Positions 46,131 to 55,875 are shown, numbered from the stretch's first letter. The stretch: DNA of 64,000 bases from Bacteroidia bacterium (GCA_018000995.1 JAGNIU010000002.1:1-64000), one strand, 5' to 3'. Numbers and translations are program-made. Notes: generated from the letters alone by a model not told the origin.

Positions 46131-47251
46131 CTGATAGCTTTCTCCACCGACTTCCAAAGCAAATCGGCTGATTTATCCCAAGAGAAATTATTTTTACGCA
46201 TGTTACCCTTCTCGATTAAATTCAATCTTAAATTATCATCGCTTCGCAATTTAAGCATGGCGTTTTTAATTTCATTTATCTCGTAAGGATTCACAAACAA
46301 CGCTGCGTCTCCTGCTATTTCTGGTAAACTTGTTACGTTGCTTGTGATAATTGGAATTTCACTTTGCATCGCTTCTGCCAATGGAATTCCGAAGCCTTCA
46401 AAATAAGGCACGAAGGTTAATGCAAAAGCTGAAGCCATGACATTAGCTAAATCTTCTTCACTTAATCTATTCGTAAAAACAATATCATCTTTACAACTTA
46501 ATTCATCAATAGTTTTGTAAATATCACTTCCGCCCCAAGCGTGAGAACCAGCCAAGACTAATTTCAAATCAGAATTACTTTCTTTTTTAAAAGCTTCGAA
46601 AGCCTGAATTAATCTCGAAATATTTTTACGTGGATTTAATGAGCCCACAAATAAAAAATAATCTTTTCCCTTCGAAAAACGTTTTTTAGTTTCTGCTTTT
46701 ACTAAATCGGAAACGGGTTTAAACGAAGAGTTTATGCCGTTATAAACTACATCGATTTTATCAGGACTAATTTTATAATTATCAGAAATATCTTTTTTAC
46801 TGTATTCAGAAACCGTTGCAATACGTGTTGCTTTTTGTGCAAACTTTGGAAAGAAATGATTGTAATATCTGCGCGTTAACGGTCGCACATCTTTTGGATG
46901 ATGCAAAAAATTGATGTCGTGAATCACAGGTAACTGCTTACATTTTGCACCCAAGCTTAAAAATCCATCAGGTGACAAAAACAGATCAGGCTTCAATCCA
47001 TTTAAAGTGCTTTTAATTCCAAATTCTAACCAGACATAATACAAAAACGGATGTCTTGCCTGTGGCCCTACAATAATTGGGGTAATATTATCACTAAAAA
47101 TGAATTCTTCGCTATAAGGCCTGTCGAATAAAAACACAAAATGTACGTCCTTATTTGCCTCTGTAATACGCTTCAGGGTTTGGTATGAAAACCACCCCAT
47201 TCCTTCGAGCTTGTTTTTGAGTAAAAGTCGCGTATTTACAGCTATTTGCAC
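46127..47251 (-). CDS. GT4-family glycosyltransferase
   Basis: 374 residues in the GT-B fold. The N-terminal acceptor domain has LEGMGWFSYQTLKRI; the C-terminal donor domain has DYFLFVGSLNPRKNISRLIQAF and the E-x7-E region PYFEGFGIPLAEAMQSEIPIITS, typical of GT4 (retaining, nucleotide-sugar donor). The start is GTG at 47249-47251 and no upstream ATG is available. It is divergent from the flippase gene (65 bp) and probably builds the same surface polysaccharide. Confidence 0.92.
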   Translation of the reverse strand: MQIAVNTRLLLKNKLEGMGWFSYQTLKRITEANKDVHFVFLFDRPYSEEFIFSDNITPIIVGPQARHPFLYYVWLEFGIKSTLNGLKPDLFLSPDGFLSLGAKCKQLPVIHDINFLHHPKDVRPLTRRYYNHFFPKFAQKATRIATVSEYSKKDISDNYKISPDKIDVVYNGINSSFKPVSDLVKAETKKRFSKGKDYFLFVGSLNPRKNISRLIQAFEAFKKESNSDLKLVLAGSHAWGGSDIYKTIDELSCKDDIVFTNRLSEEDLANVMASAFALTFVPYFEGFGIPLAEAMQSEIPIITSNVTSLPEIAGDAALFVNPYEINEIKNAMLKLRSDDNLRLNLIEKGNMRKNNFSWDKSADLLWKSVEKAIS

Positions 47252-47295
47252 CTCGTAAAGCTACCAAAATATGCTTAGAAAGTGCAAAAAAAAGT

Positions 47296-47303
47296 TATCT
47301 TTA
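47296..47303 (+). promoter_or_regulatory. near-consensus -7 element before the flippase gene
   Basis: TATCTTTA differs from TAnnTTTG only at the last base and lies 13 bp before the flippase ATG at 47317. Confidence 0.35.
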
Positions 47304-47316
47304 CACCCTCTCAAAA

Positions 47317-48864
47317 ATGCAGCAACGAAAGTTCATAGTCAACCTTGCCATTTTAATAATTCTGAACTTATTAATTAAGCCGTATTGGATTTTAATAATT
47401 GACCCCAACGTACAGAATTTAGTAGGTAATGCAAACTATGGAGAGTACAGTTCGTTATTCAATTTTTCATTTTTATTAAGCATTTTTTTAGATTTCGGAC
47501 TCACCAATTTCAACAACAAAAACATTGCTCAAAACACACATTTATTAAGTAAACACTTTAGTAGTTTATTGACTTTAAAATTTGCGTTAGGAGTACTCTA
47601 CCTTGTATTAACCATGTTGTGCGCATTGCTTGTTGGTTACGATTCAAGATATATTAAATTACTATTCATTCTGGCCATTAATCAGTTTTTAATCAGTTTC
47701 ATTTTATATCTGCGCTCTAATTTACAAGGCTTGCATTTATTTAAAACGGATAGTATTGTTTCGGTATTGGATCGTTTAATAATGATTATACTTTGCGTGG
47801 CCTTGTTTTTAAATTGGTTTGGATTACAAGTGGACATCATGAATTACGTGTACGCTCAAACAATAGGTTATGGTTTAACTGCTGTTATCACCTTCTGGAT
47901 TGTATTGAGAGAAACACACACTTTCAAATTAAAATGGGATTCAAAATTTAGCATGATGATGCTTAAAAAAAGTTTTCCTTTTGCGATTTTGGTTCTATTA
48001 ATGACATTTTATAATCGTTTAGATTCGGTAATGATCGAACGCATCTTGCCTCATAAAAGTTTATACTTAAGTGCGCTGATAGATAAAGTAAGAGCCTCCA
48101 AACTATTATGGGAACACGATGGCGTAAAAGCAATAATTAACTCTGCCGAATTAAGTATGATTAACACCGGTGCTACACAAGCCGGAATTTACGCTAAAGG
48201 ATTTCGATTATTAGAAGCTGCAGGTATGATTGGCTTTTTATTTGCTACTCAATTACTCCCCATTTTTAGTAGGATGATTGAATACAAAGAAGATATTCAA
48301 AATTTAGTTAAGCTTGCGTTTACTTTAATCATCACCCCTGCCATTATTGTTTCTTTAGGTTGTGCATTTTACAGTAATGAACTTTGTTTGTTAATTAATA
48401 AAAGCACGGACTCCTCAACTGTATTTAGCTTATTAATGTTATGTTTTACAGCCAGCTCTGTGTCCTACATTTTCGGAACCTTGTTAACTGCAAATGGCAA
48501 CCTAAAGCAAATGAATATTATGGCGATCAGTGGCATTACCGTTAACTTAATCTTAAACTTTATTCTCATTCCTCAATTTTATGCGTTAGGAAGTGCTGTT
48601 GCCAGTGTGTTTACTCAGTTCTTTACCGCTATAATTCAAGTACTTATAGTACAAAAGGTGTTTAAGTTTAAAGTCAATAAACGCTTACTATTTGCCTTAG
48701 TTTTCTTTATATTTGGGGTTGCTTGTATCAATTATTTAACCCTGCACTTAACAAGTAATTGGTATTTAAATTTTGCAATAATGACAGTTACCTCCGGTTT
48801 ATGGGCATTTGTAACCGGTATGTTAAGTATAAAATCAGTATTACGTTTTATAAAATATAAATAA
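47317..48864 (+). CDS. Wzx-like polysaccharide flippase
   Basis: 515 residues with 12-14 membrane helices spread over the whole length, of the MOP/oligosaccharide flippase type (polysaccharide biosynthesis protein family). N-terminal LLIKPYWILIIDPNVQNLVG and a C-terminal half with an LNFILIPQFYALGSAVASV segment typical of the family. It would move lipid-linked repeat units to the periplasmic face. Its stop codon is directly followed by the GTG start of the Wzz-like gene. It is the head gene of the cluster 47317-52256. Confidence 0.87.
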   Translation: MQQRKFIVNLAILIILNLLIKPYWILIIDPNVQNLVGNANYGEYSSLFNFSFLLSIFLDFGLTNFNNKNIAQNTHLLSKHFSSLLTLKFALGVLYLVLTMLCALLVGYDSRYIKLLFILAINQFLISFILYLRSNLQGLHLFKTDSIVSVLDRLIMIILCVALFLNWFGLQVDIMNYVYAQTIGYGLTAVITFWIVLRETHTFKLKWDSKFSMMMLKKSFPFAILVLLMTFYNRLDSVMIERILPHKSLYLSALIDKVRASKLLWEHDGVKAIINSAELSMINTGATQAGIYAKGFRLLEAAGMIGFLFATQLLPIFSRMIEYKEDIQNLVKLAFTLIITPAIIVSLGCAFYSNELCLLINKSTDSSTVFSLLMLCFTASSVSYIFGTLLTANGNLKQMNIMAISGITVNLILNFILIPQFYALGSAVASVFTQFFTAIIQVLIVQKVFKFKVNKRLLFALVFFIFGVACINYLTLHLTSNWYLNFAIMTVTSGLWAFVTGMLSIKSVLRFIKYK

Positions 48865-49878
48865 GTGAATCAAATAGAAATTAATAACTCATCAGAGCAA
48901 TTGCTAATTAAAATTATAAAGTGGCGTAAGCCCATTATGATTGCATCTATAGTGGCTTTCATTATTTCAACCACTATTGCTTTTTTATTAGCGCCACAAT
49001 ATAAATCAGTAGCGACTATTTTTCCTACAAGAAGTTTCTCTGTTTCTAAATTATTGATTGAACAGAATATCGGTAATCAGGAAGATTACATGCAAATTGG
49101 AGATGAAGATGATGCGGAAAAATTATTACAGATTTTAAATTCAGATCATTTACAAAAAATAGTAGCAGATAAATTTAATTTATGGCAACGTTGGAAAGTA
49201 GAGAAAGATAGATATGCTGAACATTATTTAAATTTAAAATGGGATAACCATGTACGTTACAAGCGTACCGATTTCAATTCCATAAAAATTGAAGTTTATG
49301 ATTACACAGCCAATGGAGCTGCGGAAATAGCAAATTGCATTACAGATGTGGTTGATGATATTAAAAACGACATGACAAAAGATGTTGCAGAGAAAGCTTA
49401 TGCTGTTGTAAAAGAAGAATATGAAAACACTGTTGCAAGAATGAATGTATTGGAAGATAGCTTGCAAGTATTACGTCAGTTTGGAATTCTAGATTACAAA
49501 ACAGATGTTGAAGCTTATACAAAAAGTTACGCAAAAGCGCTTGAAAAAGGCAATAACAGTGGGATTAAAGCGTTAGAAGAAAAACTAGCAGCACTTAAAA
49601 AATATGGCGGTGCGTATAACCAGGTGAGTGAAAATTTAAGAAAGTACCGCTTCAAATTTCCGGTTATTAAAGCTAAGTACGATGAAGCTGAAGTTAACAT
49701 GAAAAAATCGTTACCATTTAAATTTGTAGTGGATAAAGCAATGCCAAATGAATACAAAGCTAAGCCGGTGCGATGGTTAATTATTTTATTATCGACAGCC
49801 TCAGCATTTGCTTTAACCATTATGCTTTTGATATTAAGTGAGCGGTATAAGTCACTAAAAACAAAATTAAACTCTTAA
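48865..49878 (+). CDS. Wzz-like chain-length determinant protein, copy A
   Basis: 337 residues. Two membrane segments, near residues 23-46 (KPIMIASIVAFIISTTIAFL) and 305-327 (WLIILLSTASAFALTIMLLI), frame a periplasmic coiled-coil domain. The N-terminal APQYKSVATIFP and C-terminal FKFVVDKAMPNEYKAKPVRW are typical Wzz features. No kinase domain, so it regulates chain length or export without its own BY-kinase; the Wzc-like protein at 10845 may serve. Start is GTG, directly after the flippase stop. Confidence 0.87.
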   Translation: MNQIEINNSSEQLLIKIIKWRKPIMIASIVAFIISTTIAFLLAPQYKSVATIFPTRSFSVSKLLIEQNIGNQEDYMQIGDEDDAEKLLQILNSDHLQKIVADKFNLWQRWKVEKDRYAEHYLNLKWDNHVRYKRTDFNSIKIEVYDYTANGAAEIANCITDVVDDIKNDMTKDVAEKAYAVVKEEYENTVARMNVLEDSLQVLRQFGILDYKTDVEAYTKSYAKALEKGNNSGIKALEEKLAALKKYGGAYNQVSENLRKYRFKFPVIKAKYDEAEVNMKKSLPFKFVVDKAMPNEYKAKPVRWLIILLSTASAFALTIMLLILSERYKSLKTKLNS

Positions 49879-49882
49879 GAAC

Positions 49883-50809
49883 GTGGAAAATTTTAATACT
49901 AAAGAGATTATAGCAATTGTTCTAAAAAACATAAAAGCTATTTTGATAGTTACTTTGTTAGCAGCCATCGCTTCTACTGTTGTATCTTTTATGCTAAAAC
50001 CTAAATACAAATCGTATGCGGTTGTGTTTCCTGTTAACTTAAGTCCAAGCTCGGAAGAATCGAATACAGAGCAATTACTTCAGTATTTTAACAGTGAGGA
50101 AGTGAAAAACACCGTGGCTCAGAAATTCGGGTTATTTAAACATTATGAAGTAGATTCAGCTGCAAGTGGAGCTCAAAGTTTATTTGATTTATATTTTAAA
50201 GGTAATGTTAGTGTTAGTCCAACCCTTTACGAATCGATTGAGATTATCGTTAAGGATGAAAGTCCGATAATGGCCAGAAATATTGCTCAAGCTATGATAG
50301 ATGAAACTAACCTACTTGTAAGAAATATTAAGAAACAACGCTTACTGGAGTACATTAATAATTCGCAAAGAATTATTGACTACGAAAATCGCCGCATCGA
50401 CAGTACCAATTCTAAAATTAATGAATTAAGAACTGAATACAATATTATTGATGTAACTGCTCAATCGAAATATCTGAGTAAGAAAATTATAGAAAATAAA
50501 CCATTAACCGAAACCGATAAAAAATTATTTGAAGGTATACGCAATAAAAACACTGAATTAGATAAGCTATGGAATGTTTCAGTTGGTCAGATGAAAACAC
50601 TCAGCGAATTTAAAGATCAAAACGATAAATATTTACTGGATTACTTTGGTGAAATCAGTTTTACAAATACCGTATCAAAACCTACTTTACCGGATAAAAA
50701 GTTTTTTCCTGTACGATGGTTAATTGTTTCTATTTCTACTATGTCGGCATTTGCGTTGGCCGCTTTATTTTTTATCCTCTCCAATAAATCAGTTCGTAAG
50801 GTTGATTAG
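49883..50809 (+). CDS. Wzz-like chain-length determinant protein, copy B
   Basis: 308 residues, same layout as copy A: membrane segments near residues 14-37 and 280-300, a periplasmic coiled coil, MLKPKYKSYAVVFPVNL near the N-terminus and TVSKPTLPDKKFFPVRW before the last helix. It starts with GTG 4 bp after copy A and overlaps the polymerase gene by a few bases. Two adjacent kinase-less Wzz-like proteins suggest a hetero-oligomer or two length classes. The copies are clearly related but not close. Confidence 0.87.
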   Translation: MENFNTKEIIAIVLKNIKAILIVTLLAAIASTVVSFMLKPKYKSYAVVFPVNLSPSSEESNTEQLLQYFNSEEVKNTVAQKFGLFKHYEVDSAASGAQSLFDLYFKGNVSVSPTLYESIEIIVKDESPIMARNIAQAMIDETNLLVRNIKKQRLLEYINNSQRIIDYENRRIDSTNSKINELRTEYNIIDVTAQSKYLSKKIIENKPLTETDKKLFEGIRNKNTELDKLWNVSVGQMKTLSEFKDQNDKYLLDYFGEISFTNTVSKPTLPDKKFFPVRWLIVSISTMSAFALAALFFILSNKSVRKVD

Positions 50810-52256
50810 AGTAAATAAAATAGTTGGTTTCTATTTATTGATTTTAGCATACATTTTTGCTAACTCATATATTTTGCTTTTTAAACGCAACATGTTTGAG
50901 GTATTTAATCTACTCCCAATTCTTATTTTAGTTTTATACTGGGCCGTTTACAATATCGAGCGCGTTATTTATTTAATGGTATTTTGCACGCCGCTTGCTG
51001 TTACTTTAAAAAATTTAGGTTTAACAACTGACGGCATTGATTTAAGCTTGCCCACCGAACCTTTAATGGCAGGTTTAATGGTGATTTATTTTCTGAATGA
51101 GTTCATGTACAAAATAACACCAAGTAAAATTCTTAAACATCCGCTCACCATTATTATTCTTGTACAACTCGCCTGGATGCTAATTACTACTCTCGCCAGC
51201 GAAAACTTTACCATCTCCATTAAATTTTTTATTGCTCGATTGTGGTTTGTGTTCAGTTGCTATTTTGTAACTACTCAATTATTCAAAAACAAAAAGAGTA
51301 TTATCCCATTTGTTTTAGCCTATGCTATCCCACTTGCAATTGTTTGCTTAATTACAACCTACCAACATGCCGCTTTTAATTTTGATGATAAAATTGCCGA
51401 TTGGATTGTATCTCCATTTTATAACGACCATACAGCTTATGGTGCTGCTTTAGCAATGTATATTCCTATTACTATCGCCCTGTTATTTTTGAGCGACGTT
51501 TCTAAACTTCATAAAACATTTTTAGTTGGTTTACTTCTTATCTTTTTTGTAGCTCTACTTTTATCATTCGCCCGTGGGGGTTGGTTAAGTTTAGCGACCG
51601 CCGCTGCCATTTTAGTTTCATTTTGGTTACGTATTAAAATCAGAACCATTTTAATAACCGTTGCAACGCTTTCTATTATTTTCTTCTCTTTTCAGGACGA
51701 AATTTTTATTGCCTTAGGAAGAAATAATACTGATTCGGAAGGGAATCTCTCTAATACTATTTCTTCCGTTACAAACATTTCTACCGATGCTTCCAACCTT
51801 GAGCGAATCAACCGCTGGAGTTGTGCCGTAAGGATGTTTCAGGAAAAACCAATTTTAGGATGGGGGCCCGGCACGTACATGTTTTATTACGCACCCTTTC
51901 AAAAAAGCAGTGAGCGAACAATTATTAGTACCAATTTCGGAACTAATGGAAATGCACATAGCGAATATCTTGGGCCACTCAGCGAACAGGGTGTGTTTGG
52001 CGCCTTAATTGTCATCATTATGTTCTTCGCTGTTTTGTTTATGGGCTACAGATTATATTATTCTGTTAAAGACCGCAACATGCGAATAATTACAATTGGG
52101 ATTTTCCTTGGCTTATTCCCCTATTTTATTCACGGATTTTTAAATAATTTTTTAGATACCGATAAATTATCTGTTCCGTTTTGGGGCTTTATGGCCATTT
52201 TAGTTTGTATTGATGTGTATCACCGCAACGGGAACACAGAAGAAACAAAAAGTTAA
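50802..52256 (+). CDS. O-antigen polymerase/ligase family protein (Wzy/WaaL-like)
   Basis: About 484 residues from TTG at 50802, which overlaps the end of copy B by 8 bp; an even longer frame begins further inside copy B but its first 25 residues look non-coding. About 12 membrane helices with a large periplasmic loop containing RINRWSCAVRMFQEKPILGW and GTNGNAHSEYLGPLSEQG, the Wzy_C pattern. It polymerises repeat units or ligates the chain to a lipid anchor. The cluster's unusual starts (GTG, GTG, TTG) are consistent with this choice. Confidence 0.85.
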   Translation: MIRVNKIVGFYLLILAYIFANSYILLFKRNMFEVFNLLPILILVLYWAVYNIERVIYLMVFCTPLAVTLKNLGLTTDGIDLSLPTEPLMAGLMVIYFLNEFMYKITPSKILKHPLTIIILVQLAWMLITTLASENFTISIKFFIARLWFVFSCYFVTTQLFKNKKSIIPFVLAYAIPLAIVCLITTYQHAAFNFDDKIADWIVSPFYNDHTAYGAALAMYIPITIALLFLSDVSKLHKTFLVGLLLIFFVALLLSFARGGWLSLATAAAILVSFWLRIKIRTILITVATLSIIFFSFQDEIFIALGRNNTDSEGNLSNTISSVTNISTDASNLERINRWSCAVRMFQEKPILGWGPGTYMFYYAPFQKSSERTIISTNFGTNGNAHSEYLGPLSEQGVFGALIVIIMFFAVLFMGYRLYYSVKDRNMRIITIGIFLGLFPYFIHGFLNNFLDTDKLSVPFWGFMAILVCIDVYHRNGNTEETKS

Positions 52257-53482
52257 GCGCACTTTATTGTCATCAACGCAATATCATCCACAAATAAATT
52301 CTCGCCTTTAAATTCTTCTGCATAATACATGATGGCATCGTTTATAAAAGCAGGTTCCGAATTAATATTTGTTCGTATTAATTCTACAATAGTTTCCTCG
52401 GCTAAATACTCTTCGGTAGAATTAACTGTATCTGTTAAACCATCAGTATAACAAAACAAAGTATAAGGCCTGGGCATATCCATAATTTCCACATCGATAA
52501 AAGGAATACTTTCTCCAATACCTAATAATGTAGAACCTTTACTTAAACGAAATAATTTTTTATCTGTGATTAAAATAGGCGGATTATGTCCGGCATTTAT
52601 ATAAGTGAGTTGCTTGCTCTTTGTATTTATTTTTCCAAGAAACAATGACACAAATTTTTCGCCTTTTGTATTTAACCAAACGCGTTTATTTAATTCAATT
52701 AAAATATCTTTTAAATTATGAGTGTAATTTACTAAGCTTTGAAATGTGGCCTGCATATTACTCATTAATAAAGCGGCGGCAATTCCTTTTCCTGAAACAT
52801 CTGCAACACAAAACACGAACTCATGATTATTCAGAGGTAAAAAATCATAATAATCGCCACTCACCTGTTGGTGTGGAATATATTTTGCTGCTACTTTAAT
52901 AGTATCTGTATCAGGTAAATTATTCGGGAACAACATTTGCTGCATAGTTTGAGCCAACTCCAACTCTTTTTGCATTTGCGCTTTCTGAATAGTTTGTCGA
53001 TACAGCTTCTTATTCTCGATGGATACTACAATGATATTGGTGAGCGTTTGAATGTACGGTAAATGTTTTATGGCAGCACTTAATTCAATCTTCTGTTCAT
53101 TCACATCACCTAATAAAACATACGCTAAAGGAATTTGTTTATGATAAACAGGAATAACAATTTCAAAACTCTTACTCAAATTTCCTTTACTGAAACTTAT
53201 AGTTTCAATTTCTTTTATTCCCAATAATTCATTCTCAAATTTAATATGATTGAAATCCTCACCTATTCCGTATTTCAAAATGCAAGTCCACTCCTTATCA
53301 TAACTAAACAAAACAAGTTTACCAACCTTTAAACGGTTTTCTAAAATATCCTGATACAAATCCAACAACTGGGCAGTAGACACATTATTGTTAATGGCTT
53401 TAGTAATTTCGAGAAGGGCATCAAGTTTTAAATCCTTAACGATGTGGGAAGCGCTTTTTATATCGAGTTTTCTATCGCTCAA
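52253..53482 (-). CDS. GAF-like plus SpoIIE serine phosphatase
   Basis: 409 residues. An N-terminal GAF-like sensor (about residues 15-165) is followed by a short coiled coil (QKELELAQTMQQMLFPNNLP) and a SpoIIE phosphatase with the metal motifs HQQVSGDYYDFL, VADVSGKGIAAALLMS, TDGLTDTVNS and VDDIALMTIK. It is soluble, unlike the TPR-linked phosphatase at 32318. Start is TTG at 53480-53482; no early ATG. It overlaps the convergent polymerase gene by 4 bp and follows a phosphoribosyltransferase gene by 6 bp. It probably acts in a partner-switching signalling pathway. Confidence 0.9.
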   Translation of the reverse strand: MSDRKLDIKSASHIVKDLKLDALLEITKAINNNVSTAQLLDLYQDILENRLKVGKLVLFSYDKEWTCILKYGIGEDFNHIKFENELLGIKEIETISFSKGNLSKSFEIVIPVYHKQIPLAYVLLGDVNEQKIELSAAIKHLPYIQTLTNIIVVSIENKKLYRQTIQKAQMQKELELAQTMQQMLFPNNLPDTDTIKVAAKYIPHQQVSGDYYDFLPLNNHEFVFCVADVSGKGIAAALLMSNMQATFQSLVNYTHNLKDILIELNKRVWLNTKGEKFVSLFLGKINTKSKQLTYINAGHNPPILITDKKLFRLSKGSTLLGIGESIPFIDVEIMDMPRPYTLFCYTDGLTDTVNSTEEYLAEETIVELIRTNINSEPAFINDAIMYYAEEFKGENLFVDDIALMTIKCA

Positions 53483-53488
53483 TGGTGC

Positions 53489-54016
53489 TTAGGTTAAATA
53501 CACGGTTTCTTTTCCCTTTTTAGAGAAATCTGCTTCAATATGTTCTTGCATGGTGGTTGATAAAGATAAACCAACAAAATCTGCTTTTACCGGGTAACGG
53601 GTATGACTTCTATCTACCAATACCAAAACATTTAAACGCTTCACCGGTTTATGCAAAAATGGTTTAACAGCATACATTAAAGTTTTACCACTATTTAAAA
53701 CGTCATCGACCATAATTACCGATTTATTTAAAAAATCTTTTTCTGTAAAATCAATTTTAGGATCTGTTGCCCATGGATTTTCTTTATCCATTTTTATTTT
53801 AGACAATTTGATTTTAAGTGGTGATATTTTTTTGAGGATTTCCTGAAGGCGTTCGGCAACTTTATAACCATTTCCCTCTATCCCAACTAAAAGTAATTCC
53901 TTTTCACCGTAATTTTTTTCATACACCTCATACGCCATGCGATTAAGCTTTTGGCTAATTTGGATTGTGTCTAGTATCTTAGTTTTTCCCATTTTTGAAC
54001 TTGCTTCATTAAACAT
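53489..54016 (-). CDS. PyrR-like phosphoribosyltransferase
   Basis: 175 residues. The PRPP-binding loop is SVIMVDDVLNSGKTLMYA (about residues 98-115), followed by LNVLVLVDRSHTRYPVKADFVG. This matches the PyrR/uracil phosphoribosyltransferase branch. It may act as a nucleobase salvage enzyme; an RNA-binding attenuator role is unproven and no pyr genes are nearby. A second in-frame ATG at 53992 (MGKTKI) is an alternative start and would remove eight non-conserved residues. Confidence 0.83.
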   Translation of the reverse strand: MFNEASSKMGKTKILDTIQISQKLNRMAYEVYEKNYGEKELLLVGIEGNGYKVAERLQEILKKISPLKIKLSKIKMDKENPWATDPKIDFTEKDFLNKSVIMVDDVLNSGKTLMYAVKPFLHKPVKRLNVLVLVDRSHTRYPVKADFVGLSLSTTMQEHIEADFSKKGKETVYLT

Positions 54017-54048
54017 AGAACGCAGATAACGCTGATTTTTATGATTAA

Positions 54049-54453
54049 CTATGATTTATTTGTAAATACTTTACGTCTTATTTCAGGCTTTTTACCAAAG
54101 TTAAGTAATAATCCAACTTCAATATCGGTTGCTTTAAGATAATTGATAAGCTGATATTCATGCTCTTCACAAAGAGCTTCTGCTACCTTTAATTCAACAA
54201 TCACATTTTTGTCCGCAACAAGATCAGCATAGTATTCCCCTACCTCATTATCCTCATAATAAACTTTTATTTGCTTCTACTTTTCTACAAATAAACCCAT
54301 TTCTTTCAATTCTATAAACAAAGCATTTTCATAAACCTTTTCAAGAAAGCCATAGCCGAGAGTATTATAAACTTTATAAAACCCCTTAATTACTTTATCA
54401 GTAATCTCAGTGTGCTTATAATTATCATTTTTAATCTTATCAATCTGTGTCAT
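54049..54453 (-). pseudogene. GxxExxY family protein gene interrupted by an in-frame TAG
   Basis: On the minus strand, ATG at 54453 opens 135 codons ending in TAG at 54049-54051, with one internal TAG at 54277-54279 (codon 59). The halves read as one continuous protein: the motif GFLEKVY (G-x-x-E-x-x-Y) and NALFIELKEMG before the stop, KQIKVYYEDNEVGEYYADL, ELKVAEALCEEHEYQLINYL and GLLLNFGKKPEIRRKVF after it. This is a nearly complete GxxExxY family protein, of unclear function. A single C-to-T change from CAG would create the stop at a position where relatives often have Gln. No frameshift is needed. It is probably a recent pseudogene between dapA and the phosphoribosyltransferase gene. Confidence 0.85.
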
Positions 54454-54485
54454 CAGCGTTCCATTTATGAAATGCTCTTCAGCAA

Positions 54486-55367
54486 CTAATACTTCTTAAT
54501 TAAATCCTTCAATTTTTGCTTTACTTTATCATTAGGCTCAACTAAAGGTAATCGTAAATAAGTATCACAAATTTTCAGCAGGCTTAAAGCATATTTTATT
54601 CCACCCGGATTTCCATCGGCAAATAATTGATCGGTAATATCCATTAATTTGTAATGTAATTTACGTGCTTTTGCCATATCATCTTCAATAGCAGCGCGCA
54701 CCATATCCGAAAAATCCTTTGGGAATGCATTTGCAACAACCGAAATAACGCCATCTCCTCCACTCGCAATAATTGGTAAGGTTAAATTATCATCGCCACT
54801 AATAACTAAAAAGTTTTTCGGACGATTATTAATGATTCGCATGCACTGCTCAATACTACCTGATGCTTCCTTAATGGCAATAATGTTTTTGAAATCTTTT
54901 GCTAAACGAATAGTTGTATCCCACGCAATGTTTGAAGCAGTTCTTCCTGGAACATTATATAAAATGATTGGTAATTTACTTGCTTTTGAAACTACTTTAT
55001 AGTGCTGATAAATTCCTTCCTGAGAAGGTTTATTGTAATAAGGAGAAACGGAAAGTATAGCCGAAAATGCTTTTGAATCTACTTTCGAAATTTGTTTTAC
55101 AACCTCAGCAGTATCATTACCACCAACACCTAAAACTAAGGGAACACGTTTTCTGTTTTCTTTTACAACGCAATCAATAACTTTTTGTTTTTCTTCTTTA
55201 CTCAACGTTACCGACTCACCTGTTGTTCCCATCACAACAAGATACTCTACTTTTCCATTAACTAAATGGTTAACCAATTTTTTTAAAGCATTAAAATCAA
55301 TTGAACCATCTTTTTTAAATGGAGTTACAATTGCAACACCTGTACCTGTTAAATCTAAATTTGCCAT
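54486..55367 (-). CDS. dapA: 4-hydroxy-tetrahydrodipicolinate synthase
   Basis: 293 residues, full length. The TIM-barrel aldolase condenses pyruvate and aspartate semialdehyde in the lysine/diaminopimelate pathway. Visible features: GTTGESVTLSKEEK, Tyr137 in LYNVPGRTASN and the Schiff-base Lys166 in IIAIKEASG. It starts at ATG 18 bp after the DUF6913-like gene on the same strand. Its product feeds peptidoglycan synthesis. Confidence 0.97.
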   Translation of the reverse strand: MANLDLTGTGVAIVTPFKKDGSIDFNALKKLVNHLVNGKVEYLVVMGTTGESVTLSKEEKQKVIDCVVKENRKRVPLVLGVGGNDTAEVVKQISKVDSKAFSAILSVSPYYNKPSQEGIYQHYKVVSKASKLPIILYNVPGRTASNIAWDTTIRLAKDFKNIIAIKEASGSIEQCMRIINNRPKNFLVISGDDNLTLPIIASGGDGVISVVANAFPKDFSDMVRAAIEDDMAKARKLHYKLMDITDQLFADGNPGGIKYALSLLKICDTYLRLPLVEPNDKVKQKLKDLIKKY

Positions 55368-55385
55368 ATAACAAAAGTAATAATT

Positions 55386-55874
55386 TTAGCTTTTAATCAT
55401 CATTAAATATTTCAAGGCCTGTTTTAAGAAATCCTGTTGGTTACTTTGGATACTAATATCAAAAAATTCGTTATAAACAGCACTTTCCGGACCCAACTTA
55501 CACTTAGCGGGGGTTAAACCAGTTAATGACTTCAAAAAACCGGAGTTATTGAAATCAGTATTAATTAAAACATCATACGTTTTTGCTTTCAGTTTTTGAA
55601 CTATCTCTGGTTTTGGTAAACCGAAAAAACTAAAGTCCTTTTTATTTACAGAAAGAAAACATTCTTTAACTTCTGAATTTTTATCGTTATGCGTAACGAT
55701 AATGTCAATATTTTTTCCGGTTTGTTTTACAAAATCTTTAATAACGGAATACTGTTCACTGCTAACCAATATTACAGCAGACTGCACCTTCCCCCACTCT
55801 ACAAATTGCTTTTGAATCTTAGGAATGCTTCCTATTTCCTTCTGAAGTAAATAATTTTTAAGCCACTCGAACAT
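55386..55874 (-). CDS. DUF6913-like small protein, unknown
   Basis: 162 residues, soluble, no signal. Segments GKVQSAVILVSSEQYSVIKD, FSFFGLPKPEIVQKLKAKTY and DVLINTDFNNSGFLKSLTG recall a family widespread in Bacteroidota beside dapA (DUF6913), but the assignment is from memory of context. It starts 1 bp after the DHH gene stop and precedes dapA by 18 bp. Function unknown. Confidence 0.7.
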   Translation of the reverse strand: MFEWLKNYLLQKEIGSIPKIQKQFVEWGKVQSAVILVSSEQYSVIKDFVKQTGKNIDIIVTHNDKNSEVKECFLSVNKKDFSFFGLPKPEIVQKLKAKTYDVLINTDFNNSGFLKSLTGLTPAKCKLGPESAVYNEFFDISIQSNQQDFLKQALKYLMMIKS

Positions 55875-55875
55875 C

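Noticed and set aside
50724-50801. Longer N-terminus for the polymerase/ligase inside the Wzz-like gene
   Set aside because: The first 25 residues are the out-of-frame reading of a conserved membrane helix of copy B.
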